Numbered from the stretch's first letter, positions 8,538 through 17,334 are shown. The stretch: 64,000 bases of DNA from CAIQNR01 sp031972475 (GCA_031972475.1 DALYEP010000001.1:372001-436000), one strand, 5' to 3'. Notes: a model not told the origin generated them from the letters alone. Program-made: numbers and translations.

Positions 8538-9209
8538 TCAAACATACATTAATGACAATTTTTTTTCGATCTTATTTAAAGCCTTACCAACACTATCAAG
8601 GGCATAAGTAATATCTTTTTTTAAACAATCAAATTTTTGATCTTTATATTGAGGAATAGAGTTTAAAGATAAAATAATAGACTCTAAATATCTTTTTATA
8701 CGCTTACATCCAAACCAAGCTTGCTTTAAATACGCATTTTTATAATTATATAATTTTTTAAGCTCATCAGACTCAACAAAGTTTTCGTCTAAATAGATAA
8801 TTTTAAGCAACTGAGCATCATTATCAGATACTCTCCCTGCTATATTTTCTGGCTTTACTCTATAACAAACCAATTCATCTGCAACATACCCAAAAAGAGA
8901 ACCCAATACTATAGAGCTTATATTTAAAGGATTCAAACTTAAGAAAACACCAGAAATCTCTTTTTTGTTAGTATTTGAAGTATCATGATTTTCAAAAGAA
9001 GTATTATAAAGATTATTAATCCAAAAAATGGTTGCGCAACCTACAGATAAGCCAACTAAACTTGCTACAACTTTATTTTTTAAGCCAAGATCAGAACTAG
9101 TGCTGCATTGATCGATAACTTTATCAAAAACATTTATTTCTGAAAAATATAAAGGAGAACAGAAAATCGAAGTAAGAAATAGTGATGAAATAATAAATAT
9201 TCTTTTCAT
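8538..9209 (-). CDS. Exported/membrane unknown protein
   Basis: 223 residues from ATG 9209 (the frame extends to a TTG at 9215). The N-terminus is a signal peptide (KRIFIISSLFLTSIFCSP). Two further hydrophobic stretches follow, VVASLVGLSVGCATIFW and ISSIVLGSLFGYVADELV, with a charged helical C-terminal part. I recognise no domain. It is directly upstream of the 8117-8494 gene, with which it overlaps or abuts, so the two probably act together at the envelope. Confidence 0.6.
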   Translation of the reverse strand: MKRIFIISSLFLTSIFCSPLYFSEINVFDKVIDQCSTSSDLGLKNKVVASLVGLSVGCATIFWINNLYNTSFENHDTSNTNKKEISGVFLSLNPLNISSIVLGSLFGYVADELVCYRVKPENIAGRVSDNDAQLLKIIYLDENFVESDELKKLYNYKNAYLKQAWFGCKRIKRYLESIILSLNSIPQYKDQKFDCLKKDITYALDSVGKALNKIEKKLSLMYV

Positions 9210-9340
9210 ATACAATACTCACTTTAAAAAAATAATCATAACTACAGGATTTCAATTATATACAACTTGTAAGCTTTTGCAATTTAGAAAAACAATAAAA
9301 TTGCATTTTTGAATAAAATAAGCTCATTGATAAAAACTTA

Positions 9341-10171
9341 TTATGACTGCTTCATTTTTTGAGATATTAAAGATGGAAGAACATAACAATAAGCTATTTT
9401 AGAAAAATCAAGTAATGGTTTAACTTTAACTTTATATTGAATTCCATCAAGCTCAAATGATTCAATAACGCCAACTCCAAAACCATATGGGAACACAAGC
9501 CCTTCTCCTGCAGAAAAAAGCATATCTCCATTACATAAATCTTTCATATGACTTACATGAACAAACACTCCATAATCCATACTGCAACATCCTTCATAAA
9601 TACCAGAAGTTGATGTTTTTTCACAAAAACAGGCTACTTTACAACGTCTATCAACAATTAAAAGAATTTTACTAAAGGAGTAATAAACCTCTATAACTTT
9701 GCCAAGTAAGCAATTTTTATAAACAACTGGACTATCAATTTCAATCCCATCTTTTTCTCCTAAATTTATAAGAAAAAAATACTCATCCTTATCACAGTGT
9801 TTTAAAATAACTCTTGCAAGCTTTGCATCATCACTATTTTCATATTGTTTTTTATACTCAATAAGCTCTTTATTTTGATCAAGAAAAATAGTCTTAGCTT
9901 TTAAAGCAAGCAGAGCCCCCTGAATCTCCTGAGAGCGATTACGATAAAAATCTCTCTCTGCAACAAGATCTTTTTTTGATTCTATATAAGATGACCAGTC
10001 TTTAAAAGTACTAACAATCAAATACTCTAAAGATATAAAGGGATACATTACAGTACTACGCGCAACAAAAAAAAGATGGTTATTTATAAAAAAAACAGAA
10101 GAAAAAATAATAAATATTGCGCTCAATAAAAAATATTTAAAATTAAAAAACCCTTTTTTAACAACTTTCAT
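9341..10171 (-). CDS. mreC: Rod shape-determining protein MreC
   Basis: 276 residues with one N-terminal membrane span (YFLLSAIFIIFSSVFFI), a coiled-coil stretch (about 60-105) and a C-terminal double beta-barrel with the family pattern LGEKDGIEIDSPVV and GKVIEVY. MreC sits in the periplasm and links MreB filaments to cell-wall synthesis. The start is ATG 10171, and a GTG at 10174 is an alternative. Either way it abuts or overlaps the dus stop (TAGTGATG), indicating coupling. Neither mreB nor mreD is adjacent, which is unusual. Confidence 0.88.
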   Translation of the reverse strand: MKVVKKGFFNFKYFLLSAIFIIFSSVFFINNHLFFVARSTVMYPFISLEYLIVSTFKDWSSYIESKKDLVAERDFYRNRSQEIQGALLALKAKTIFLDQNKELIEYKKQYENSDDAKLARVILKHCDKDEYFFLINLGEKDGIEIDSPVVYKNCLLGKVIEVYYSFSKILLIVDRRCKVACFCEKTSTSGIYEGCCSMDYGVFVHVSHMKDLCNGDMLFSAGEGLVFPYGFGVGVIESFELDGIQYKVKVKPLLDFSKIAYCYVLPSLISQKMKQS

Positions 10172-10173
10172 CA

Positions 10174-11139
10174 CTACTCACTTATAAAAAAATATTTCAA
10201 TCCATCCGCTAATTCTTCTTGAGTTTGAGCAATTACTAATTTTTGACGTAAAGCTGAAGCAGAAGGCTTACCTTTAATATAAAAAGGTAAATGCTTTCTA
10301 AATATATGAACACCTTGAGGGCCATAATAATCAACAACTGCAGAAAGATGATCTAAAGCAGCTTTAAGAATCATACTTTCATTTACTTCAAAAACATTTC
10401 CATAAGAAATTTCTTCTAATTCTTTAAGCTTCCATGGCCTAGACCACATACCGCGAGCAATTAAATAACCATCAACACCAGTTTTCTGGTAAACACTTTG
10501 AGCCGTTGCCCAATTAACAACTCCACCAGAAAAAAAGACAGGTATTCCAACGGCTTCTTTTACCTGACGAGCTATATCATAATCTGGCTGACCCGAAAAC
10601 ATTTGTGTTTGCAAACGCGGATGTATAGCAAGAGCATCAACCCCACAATCTTGGGCAAGTTTAGCTACAGTGACAGCATTTTTTTCTTTAAAACCAGCCC
10701 TCATTTTTAAAGTAAATGGAATAGGTAATGTAGCTCTAAAAAATTTTAAAATCTTTTCAAGTCTAGGTAAATCACCCATCAAAGCAGAACCTGAACCTGA
10801 CTTAATAACACAACGAGCTGGACAACCAATATTAAGATCTACAATATCAACACCTGCTTCCAAAATTTTTTGACATGCCTGTTCTATAAAATCAATAGAA
10901 TTTGCAGAGACCTGATAAGTAAATGGGCGCTCAAGTTGCTCAAAATCAAGAGACTTTTTAGCACCTGCATCATTAGCAACACACCCTACATGGCGCATTT
11001 CACCGTACAACAAAGCATCTTTTGAAAATTGCCTGACTACTTTTCTGAAAGGAGAATCGGTAATACCATCAAGTGGCCCACCAATAAAACGCGGAATTTC
11101 TAAATGACCAATTTTAATTTTTTGCTGCCAGTATGACAT
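10174..11139 (-). CDS. dus: tRNA-dihydrouridine synthase (DusB-like)
   Basis: A 321-residue FMN-dependent TIM-barrel enzyme reducing uridines in the D-loop of tRNA. It begins with the typical phosphate-binding approach GGPLDGITDSPFR, has the catalytic segment DLNIGCPARCVIKSGSGSAL (catalytic Cys in GCP), KMRAGF, HPRLQ and the FMN-phosphate region FFSGGVV and LIARGMW. The C-terminal helical domain recognises tRNA. The ATG at 11139 has AGGGA upstream. mreC follows with overlap. Assignment to DusB rather than DusA/C is by length and motif style. Confidence 0.93.
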   Translation of the reverse strand: MSYWQQKIKIGHLEIPRFIGGPLDGITDSPFRKVVRQFSKDALLYGEMRHVGCVANDAGAKKSLDFEQLERPFTYQVSANSIDFIEQACQKILEAGVDIVDLNIGCPARCVIKSGSGSALMGDLPRLEKILKFFRATLPIPFTLKMRAGFKEKNAVTVAKLAQDCGVDALAIHPRLQTQMFSGQPDYDIARQVKEAVGIPVFFSGGVVNWATAQSVYQKTGVDGYLIARGMWSRPWKLKELEEISYGNVFEVNESMILKAALDHLSAVVDYYGPQGVHIFRKHLPFYIKGKPSASALRQKLVIAQTQEELADGLKYFFISE

Positions 11140-11197
11140 AAAGTTTGTATCCCTACATTACAAATACGCTAATAAAAGTATGCAGTATATCATACAG

Positions 11198-11234
11198 AAT
11201 CAAAAAAGGGAGTCAGGAACTCCCTTTTTTGATT
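11198..11234. terminator. Perfect 16-bp hairpin terminator
   Basis: Arms 11198-11213 and 11219-11234 are perfect inverted repeats (AATCAAAAAAGGGAGT and its complement) around CAGGA. It lies 14 bases after the stop of the minus-strand zinc-ribbon micro-gene, and the T/A runs are inside the arms. Confidence 0.75.
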
Positions 11235-11248
11235 GTCAACGTAGCTAA

Positions 11249-11404
11249 TTATTTACTTGGCAAAATTCTAAAAACAACTGTTTTGCATTTTGCACATTCG
11301 CCTTTTAGCGCTGCACGTTGCTTACCACCTTTTGCCTTCATGCTAACTTCTTTACCATTAACAATTTGGCATTTTGCTTTGCATTTTACACAGTATCCTT
11401 CCAT
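11249..11404 (-). CDS. 51-residue zinc-ribbon protein (DUF5679 type)
   Basis: Start ATG 11404-11402, stop TAA 11251-11249, 51 residues. The protein begins MEGYCVKCKAKCQIVNG and has a second pair CAKC near residue 37, then TVVFRILPSK. Two CxxC pairs separated by a basic linker (SMKAKGGKQRAALKGEC) match the small DUF5679 zinc-ribbon family found in many bacteria, whose role is unknown. AAAGGAGA lies eight bases upstream of the ATG, and a perfect terminator follows the stop. It is a real gene too short for most ORF callers. An opposite-strand frame across it is a shadow. Confidence 0.88.
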   Translation of the reverse strand: MEGYCVKCKAKCQIVNGKEVSMKAKGGKQRAALKGECAKCKTVVFRILPSK

Positions 11405-11538
11405 GAAACTATCTCCTTTTATGGCTAGACTGTTAATCTTTTTCCTTTAAAGACTTATATGCAACGATAACAAAAAGAATTTATAAGAAACAATATATAC
11501 AATCTAAAATGAATAAAATAATTTCAGCCAAAGAGTAA

Positions 11539-12369
11539 TTAAAAATTATAACTCAACTTTAATCCAAGACCAGTAGAAGGATTTGCAACAAGACCTATTT
11601 TTGTATTTTCATTAAAAATTGTTTTTTCCAGTGTCTTATGGGCTGCAAAACCAAAAACAACACCATACGTAACACCTAAAATAGTTTGGGATAAATAATG
11701 CCTATTAGTTACGATAGAAGCAGCCATTTCAAATCCTGTAGCTATCATCAAAGGAACTCCCACTATTAAACCTTTTTCTAAAAACCAAAATGATGTTACA
11801 TAACCAAACAAAGCACTATGACCAGAAGGATTACCACCATACGCACGAGAATGACTACTAAAATTACCATTCCAAGGACGCTTATTACCCTCAGTCTCTG
11901 TATGTTTAATAATATTTTTTGTAATCCAAGTTAATGCTAATCCACCTATAAAAATTTCACCTCTTCTATTATGGTAAAGGTCATGACTAAAAAAATCCCT
12001 TAATGCAACAATAGGAATTACAACAGCTGCCGTATGCAATGCAATTTCAGAAAAAACTTTTGAAGGTTGATGTATATTTTCATGCAGCAAAGGATTATAA
12101 AAATGTTTTTGAATTTTATGATCTGCCGGACGTGCTGCAATATATAAAGGAATACCAACACAAGCTACATTAAAAGTATTCCAAGAAAATAAATTATAAA
12201 GATCTGCACCAATATCAGAAAGTATCCTACCTGTAAAATCTTTTACATTTTTAATAGCATCAGGCTTCTTTCTTTCTTTTTTATAATCTGTTTCATGCGC
12301 GTTTTCATCAACACCATACAAAGATGAAAACGCTACAAAAATTACTAACATAGATTGTATCTTGCGCAT
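11539..12369 (-). CDS. PAP2-like membrane phosphatase with altered catalytic motif
   Basis: 276 residues: a signal peptide or first span (1-19), several hydrophobic helices, and a PAP2 core with KRPWNG (163-168), NPSGHSALFG (180-189) and TNRHYLSQTILG (221-232). PAP2 enzymes dephosphorylate lipids such as phosphatidate or undecaprenyl diphosphate. The PSGH motif and the His of motif 3 (H224) are present, but the usual Arg before it is not at its normal spacing and the usual Asp is Gln (Q228). The protein ends GLGLKLSYNF, a terminal Phe strand as in outer-membrane proteins. A strong AGGAGG precedes the ATG. Activity is uncertain. Confidence 0.75.
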   Translation of the reverse strand: MRKIQSMLVIFVAFSSLYGVDENAHETDYKKERKKPDAIKNVKDFTGRILSDIGADLYNLFSWNTFNVACVGIPLYIAARPADHKIQKHFYNPLLHENIHQPSKVFSEIALHTAAVVIPIVALRDFFSHDLYHNRRGEIFIGGLALTWITKNIIKHTETEGNKRPWNGNFSSHSRAYGGNPSGHSALFGYVTSFWFLEKGLIVGVPLMIATGFEMAASIVTNRHYLSQTILGVTYGVVFGFAAHKTLEKTIFNENTKIGLVANPSTGLGLKLSYNF

Positions 12370-12448
12370 GCCCCCTCCTGCCCCTTTATTTTCTCTTTAT
12401 ACCACAACAGTATATCAAAAATGACAGTTAGTTACGCAAGATACAAAA

Positions 12449-13885
12449 TTATAGAATTGGATGTTTTCTGTGCCAATCAGTCTTTTGCTGATATGCATAT
12501 GCAGTTTGAAATAATAATTCTTCGGAAAGATGTGACCCTACTAACTGCATACCTAAAGGCAACCCTTTAGAAGAAAAACCAACAGGAATAGAAATACCAG
12601 GAACACCTGCCAAATTAAATGGTGCAGTAAAATAATCCTGTAAATCCATTGTCAATTTATCATTATCAAATTCACCTACTTTAAAAGCTGGTGTTGCATG
12701 AGTTGGTAAAACAAGCAGATCTACATCTTTAAATGCATCTAAAAGCTGTTGTTTAATAAGTTGCCTTACTTTTTGAGCATTATCATAAAATGCACCCGCA
12801 TGCCCAACGGATAATACATAATTACCCACAAGAATACGAGCTTTAACTTCCTTACCAAATCCATCATGTCTTGTCGCTTCATAAAGATCTATTAAAGATT
12901 TTCCAGGAACGCGAAGTCCATAACGAATTCCATCAAATCGTGCCAAGTTTGAAGCAGCTTCTGCTCGACTAATAATAAAATAACACGCAGCTCCATAATC
13001 AAGGCTTGGAATACTGATACGCTTAATAGTAGCACCCATTTTTTCATACATTTTAATAGCATCTTCATTTGCCTGGCGAATTTCTGGATGCAAAGCCTGA
13101 GCATTATATGCGTCTTCAATGACACCAATCTTTAAACCTTGCTTAATAGAACCATTTAAATTTTTAGTATAATCTTTTTTTTCAACAGACAGAGTTGTTG
13201 AATCAAAATTATCCTTGCCTGCAGTTGCAGACAGTAATAATGCACTATCAAAAACAGTACGTGTTAAAAAACCAATTGTATCTAACGATGAGCCATATGC
13301 TATTAAACCAAATCTAGAATTTAAACCATATGTAGGTTTAAAACCAACAATACCGCACAAAGCAGCAGGCTGGCGAACCGAGCCTCCTGTATCTGACCCT
13401 AATGCCCACGGCGCTAATCCTGCAGCAACTGCCGCCGCTGAACCACTGCTCGATCCTCCTGGCACCAACTCTTTATTCCAAGGGTTTTTAGTAATACCAA
13501 AAGCAGAAGTCTCGCCAGAGCTTCCCATCGCAAACTCATCATTATTTACAGAACCTAAAGAAAGAGCTCCCTCTTTTTTTAAACGTTCTACTACTGTTGC
13601 ATCATAGGTTGATCTAAAATTTTCTAATATTTTTGAAGCACATGAAGTAATTCTGTCTTTTTGACAAATATTACTTTTAACATAACCAGGAATACCAGAA
13701 AGAAGGCCATCATTTGAACTTTGAGAAAAGATTGATTCACTATCATAATTTTCTAATACAGCATTCAAATCTTTATGATCAGCTGCTTTATTTATAAAAA
13801 ATTCGACCACTTCTTTTTTTGAAATAGTATTTGAATCTATAAGTTTTTTTAATTCTTGAATACTTAAAAATGAAATATCTTGCAT
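12449..13885 (-). CDS. gatA: Asp/Glu-tRNA amidotransferase subunit A
   Basis: A 478-residue amidase-signature enzyme that hydrolyses glutamine and supplies ammonia to amidate mischarged Glu-tRNA(Gln)/Asp-tRNA(Asn). The Ser-cisSer-Lys triad is visible: Lys in IPGYVKSNI, cis-Ser in PGGSSSGSAAAV and nucleophile Ser in GSDTGGSVRQPAA. The start is ATG 13885 with GGAG eight bases upstream, and a GTG at 13888 is the alternative. It follows gatC by 16 bases. gatB is not in the window, so the third subunit must be elsewhere. Confidence 0.95.
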   Translation of the reverse strand: MQDISFLSIQELKKLIDSNTISKKEVVEFFINKAADHKDLNAVLENYDSESIFSQSSNDGLLSGIPGYVKSNICQKDRITSCASKILENFRSTYDATVVERLKKEGALSLGSVNNDEFAMGSSGETSAFGITKNPWNKELVPGGSSSGSAAAVAAGLAPWALGSDTGGSVRQPAALCGIVGFKPTYGLNSRFGLIAYGSSLDTIGFLTRTVFDSALLLSATAGKDNFDSTTLSVEKKDYTKNLNGSIKQGLKIGVIEDAYNAQALHPEIRQANEDAIKMYEKMGATIKRISIPSLDYGAACYFIISRAEAASNLARFDGIRYGLRVPGKSLIDLYEATRHDGFGKEVKARILVGNYVLSVGHAGAFYDNAQKVRQLIKQQLLDAFKDVDLLVLPTHATPAFKVGEFDNDKLTMDLQDYFTAPFNLAGVPGISIPVGFSSKGLPLGMQLVGSHLSEELLFQTAYAYQQKTDWHRKHPIL

Positions 13886-13901
13886 CACAATAACTCCAAA
13901 A

Positions 13902-14192
13902 TCACTTAGTTTTTTCTAAAATTTTTGGGACAACATAATATCCCTCTTGCACTTCTGGAGCAACCGCCATAACTATATCTACAGGACTGTTTGAAACAAT
14001 ATCAGGCCTTACTACATTATCTTCTTTAATACTTAAAGGAGATTCTATAACATCCTGTCCTAAATCGGTTACGCGCTGAGCATAAGATAAGATATCATCT
14101 AATTGATGAGCTAAAGACTCAAGCTCATCATCTTTAACGGCAATACGCGCAATTTGAGCAATAGATCGAACTTCTTCTTTAGTAATTTTCAT
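13902..14192 (-). CDS. gatC: Asp/Glu-tRNA amidotransferase subunit C
   Basis: A 96-residue small helical subunit that stabilises GatA-GatB. Family features: KEEVRSIAQIARIAV near the N-terminus, LDDILSYAQRV, and the VVRPD motif (DNVVRPDI) with a C-terminal EGYYVVPKILE. ATG 14192 was chosen (AGAAGG upstream). A GTG at 14201 sits too close to that site. The ATG lies one base after the stop of the MATE gene, so MATE, gatC and gatA form one unit. Confidence 0.93.
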   Translation of the reverse strand: MKITKEEVRSIAQIARIAVKDDELESLAHQLDDILSYAQRVTDLGQDVIESPLSIKEDNVVRPDIVSNSPVDIVMAVAPEVQEGYYVVPKILEKTK

Positions 14193-14193
14193 C

Positions 14194-15618
14194 TCAAACA
14201 CCTTCTAAAGCTTTCTCTTTCCATGATTCTCTTCTTAACCTCCATACATAAACCATACTCATTATGGCATTGCAAACATATAAGGAACTGTATACTAAAA
14301 TAAATTTGATAACAACACTTTGCGTATCTAATCGAGAAAATCCAAAAGAAAGAGGTGCAAAAAAGCCTGCACATAATACAAGCCTGGTCCACATCACAAC
14401 ACGAACATCTGCTGCTCCACGTAATGCACCTGCAAGAATCAACTGCAAAATATCAAAAAATGCAAGTACGCTAATAACTGGAAAAGCTTTTGCAGCAAAA
14501 TCGGTAAACTCTCCTTTAAGATCAAAGAATTGAATTATATACTTTGGAGAAATAGAACATAAAAATAAAATAAAAAAAACACTCACAGATGCCATAAAAA
14601 TAATTTTTTTAGTTGTACTTTTAATTCCTTCCCAATCTTTTTTCCCATAATCATTACTAACCAAAAAAGTAATAACTTGGGCAAAAGCAATAGCAGGAAG
14701 CAAAGAAAATCTTTCAATATCTTTAATAACAGAAAAACTTGCTAAAGCATTAGTCCCCATAGGAGCAATACAATATCCCAACCAAACATATGAACATGCA
14801 AGTGCCGCTTTGTCTATCATGACAGGCAAACTTAACAAAAAAAGCTCTTTCATTTTTTGATATGATGCAAACGATTCAAAAAAATTAATTTCATAACTTT
14901 TAATTGATTTACTAAAAAAAATATACGCAATAGCCGCAACACACATTGATGCATATTCTATAACAGAAGCTATCGCAGATCCCATAAGGCCCATTTCTGG
15001 AAAACCAAATTTTCCAAAAATTAATGCATAATCAAAAAATAAAAATAGCAAACAACCTACAATAAAAATATTCATTGGAACTTGAGTATTTTTAATACCG
15101 CGCAAAAATCCAATAAGACCAAAATAAATAAAAGTGAAGAAAACCCCAAAAGATCTCATTCTTAAAAAAGGAATTCCCAAAGCAATCATTTTTGGAGGGA
15201 CTCTATACCAAATAAAAATATAATATGCGCCAAAATACAATAACGAAGAAACTAAAAGTCCAGTAAAAACAGTTGTCCAAAAAGAATTAATTAAAGCAGA
15301 ACCTGCTTTTTTATGATGGCCAATACCATTATGCCTGCCAACAACAACTATTGTTCCTATAGAAAGACCTTCTGCAATTTTAATAATTGAATGAAGCAAT
15401 GAATTTGTCACACCAAGCGTTGCGTATGCTGATGTTGACTTAAGATGAGCAACCCAACTTGCATCAATAAGCAAAGGAATAGAATACAAAATAACCGCAG
15501 TTATAAATTCTGGAATGAAATAATAAAAAATCTTTGAATAGCCTTCTCCATGGTCACGATCTCTAATGCCACCCAAATAACTAACCAACAAATTTCTTTT
15601 AAGCAAGTTTCTTTTCAC
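14194..15618 (-). CDS. MATE-family efflux transporter
   Basis: A 474-residue protein with about 12 membrane helices in two similar halves, as in the multidrug and toxin extrusion family. The first helices read FYYFIPEFITAVILYSIPLL. The regions GVTNSLLHSIIKIAEGLSIG and FLRGIKNTQVPMN match MATE signatures, the latter mirrored by LAGALRGAADVRVV in the second half. It would export cationic compounds driven by Na+ or H+. The start is GTG 15618 with GGAAGG five bases upstream; an overlapping ATG leads straight to TGA. It is first in the operon with gatC-gatA, a pairing with no obvious functional logic. Confidence 0.88.
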   Translation of the reverse strand: MKRNLLKRNLLVSYLGGIRDRDHGEGYSKIFYYFIPEFITAVILYSIPLLIDASWVAHLKSTSAYATLGVTNSLLHSIIKIAEGLSIGTIVVVGRHNGIGHHKKAGSALINSFWTTVFTGLLVSSLLYFGAYYIFIWYRVPPKMIALGIPFLRMRSFGVFFTFIYFGLIGFLRGIKNTQVPMNIFIVGCLLFLFFDYALIFGKFGFPEMGLMGSAIASVIEYASMCVAAIAYIFFSKSIKSYEINFFESFASYQKMKELFLLSLPVMIDKAALACSYVWLGYCIAPMGTNALASFSVIKDIERFSLLPAIAFAQVITFLVSNDYGKKDWEGIKSTTKKIIFMASVSVFFILFLCSISPKYIIQFFDLKGEFTDFAAKAFPVISVLAFFDILQLILAGALRGAADVRVVMWTRLVLCAGFFAPLSFGFSRLDTQSVVIKFILVYSSLYVCNAIMSMVYVWRLRRESWKEKALEGV

Positions 15619-15883
15619 ATCAACCTTCCTTGTAATTAAACAAAGTATTTATGGCTATCACTGCATATCCTAAGAAAAGATAGAAAAAATATTATTATCA
15701 TGCAAATGAAGAGAAGATATTTTATATCAAAATAAAAATAAAATATAATTACAAATATATTATTTTGTATTTTATTTTTAATATTTTTTTATCAAAAAAG
15801 AAAAACACTTCCTATTTTTTCAAAACTATTGGTATGCTAAGAGCATAATAAAACGTAATAAAAATCGGAGAAACCAGAAAATC
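15619..15883. other. Divergent intergenic region, AT-rich
   Basis: 265 bases between the divergent MATE operon and the exported gene at 15884. Very A/T-rich. An extended -10-like TGGTATGCT (about 15830-15838) sits before the plus-strand gene but no convincing -35 was found. No gene is visible here. Confidence 0.4.
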
Positions 15884-16588
15884 ATGGTAAAAAAACAAAC
15901 TACAATCTTGTTCTTCACTCTCATGATACTTACTTTACATTCAAAAACACCTCACTCAATTGTTTTAAGACTTCTCGAATATCCTTTTTTACAAGATATC
16001 AAAGCCATTACATCTGATCATGAAATTGAAATGGTTATAAAACCAAAAAATAAAGGTGAACAAGCTAACCACTTGCGAAAAAATAAATATCAAAAGTCTT
16101 CAATTAGTTTAGGTGGAATACCTATCATATACTATGGGTATATTACACATACTCGTTCAGACGGCATTGTTATGTTTCCTAAAATGCATACCGATCAAGA
16201 AATGTTTCTTTTAGTTTCTAACAACATTCGACCTGTCTTTATGTTAAGAAACACCGTTCATCATCTTGAAATTGAAAAAAACAGCCCACATTCATTTTTT
16301 AAAATTGAAAAAAAATACGACAACCAAACAGAAACCTACCTATGGATTATAACCAAAGAAAAATTACCAGAAAACAATCAAATTCCTTTAGAAACAATAA
16401 TAATTTTTACCGAACCAGAAACTTTATATATTCCAGAAGGAGCTTCTATTACTCATGAAACTGGACAAACTATTTTACCTCCATTTTATGTAAAAAATGA
16501 CGAAAACCACATAAGAAATAACTTAGCATCTCTTGAAATCAATTATATTTTTAAAGCAATTGACCCTATAAAAAATCCTAATCTATAA
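15884..16588 (+). CDS. Exported unknown protein
   Basis: 234 residues with a signal peptide (KKQTTILFFTLMILTLHS) and a mature region rich in beta-strand-like segments, for example SSISLGGIPIIYYGYITH and ETIIIFTEPETLYIPEGA. A single beta domain is plausible but I recognise no family. A GGAG lies 15 bases before the ATG, rather far. It is followed on the same strand, after 122 bases, by the hexulose-phosphate-synthase-like gene, which seems to have its own control region. Confidence 0.6.
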   Translation: MVKKQTTILFFTLMILTLHSKTPHSIVLRLLEYPFLQDIKAITSDHEIEMVIKPKNKGEQANHLRKNKYQKSSISLGGIPIIYYGYITHTRSDGIVMFPKMHTDQEMFLLVSNNIRPVFMLRNTVHHLEIEKNSPHSFFKIEKKYDNQTETYLWIITKEKLPENNQIPLETIIIFTEPETLYIPEGASITHETGQTILPPFYVKNDENHIRNNLASLEINYIFKAIDPIKNPNL

Positions 16589-16665
16589 ATAACTATGCAA
16601 AAAAATCCTTTTATAGTACTTTTTTTAAGAGCAAATGTTAAAAAACTTCTTAATCAGTAAACAAT

Positions 16666-16687
16666 TATACAACAATACTGTTGTATA
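16666..16687. promoter_or_regulatory. Nine-base palindrome in the leader of the HPS-like gene
   Basis: TATACAACA-ATAC-TGTTGTATA, a perfect 9-bp inverted repeat, ends 23 bases before the ATG of the 16711 gene. It could be an operator for a dimeric regulator or a leader hairpin. The site contains -10-like TATACA/TTATAC sequences, so binding would block transcription. Confidence 0.45.
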
Positions 16688-16710
16688 TTTACTAGGGAGA
16701 ACTACCACGT

Positions 16711-17334
16711 ATGAAACTTCAAATATCTTTTGATGAAACTCAGCTTGATCAAAATATAGAAGAAGCGCGCATCATAGCCCAATACGCAGACATCTTAGAA
16801 ATTGGAACACTTCCCATTTTGAAATGGGGAGCCAAAGCAGTTGAAATCTTTCGCGCAGAATTTCCTGAAAAAATACTTCTTGCAGATAGTAAAATTGTAG
16901 ACAGAGGAAGAGATGCAGCAAGCATTTTTGCTCAAGCAGGAGCCGATTGGATTACTGTTATGGCAGGAACCAATAAAGAAGTTATTCATGCTGTTTGTTC
17001 AAAAGCTCATGACATGGGCAAAAAAGTAATGCTTGATGTCTTAGATGCTAATTCCCCAGGACAAGCTGCCCTTGAAGCAAAAAGTCTTGGTATCGATTCC
17101 ATTATGTTTCATCAACCATATGATAAAAACGAAACTATTTTATTTTTAGAAAAATGGACCATGGTAAGAGGAAATACTGATTTACCAATTTTTGTATCTG
17201 CAAAAATTGATCGTGATAATATTGATCATATTGTAGCTCTAAAACCTGATGGTATAATTATTGGAAAAGCAATACTTGACAGTAAAGACCCTGCTTCAGA
17301 AGCTCAATTTTTTTATGAAAAATGCAATAAATAG
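16711..17334 (+). CDS. 3-hexulose-6-phosphate synthase-like enzyme (OMP decarboxylase family)
   Basis: 207 residues, the usual size for HPS/KGPDC enzymes (single TIM barrel). The family metal/phosphate motif DxKxxD is present as ADSKIVDRG (D59, K61, D64), preceded by LEIGTLPILKWG, and the C-terminal phosphate site reads PDGIIIGKAIL. HPS condenses formaldehyde with ribulose 5-phosphate or runs in reverse to make ribulose 5-phosphate. KGPDC decarboxylates 3-keto-L-gulonate 6-phosphate. The two cannot be separated safely by eye. No isomerase (phi/hxlB) or ulaE/F gene is adjacent. An AGGGAG stands 11 bases before the ATG. Confidence 0.85.
   Translation: MKLQISFDETQLDQNIEEARIIAQYADILEIGTLPILKWGAKAVEIFRAEFPEKILLADSKIVDRGRDAASIFAQAGADWITVMAGTNKEVIHAVCSKAHDMGKKVMLDVLDANSPGQAALEAKSLGIDSIMFHQPYDKNETILFLEKWTMVRGNTDLPIFVSAKIDRDNIDHIVALKPDGIIIGKAILDSKDPASEAQFFYEKCNK

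Noticed and set aside
11145..11450. A 101-codon plus-strand frame with hydrophobic residues
   Set aside because: It runs antisense over the zinc-ribbon micro-gene and its terminator. The minus-strand gene has a clear ribosome site and family pattern, so the plus-strand frame is a shadow.
13215..13607. A 130-codon plus-strand frame inside gatA
   Set aside because: It is antisense to the conserved catalytic core of gatA and has no ribosome site or family pattern.
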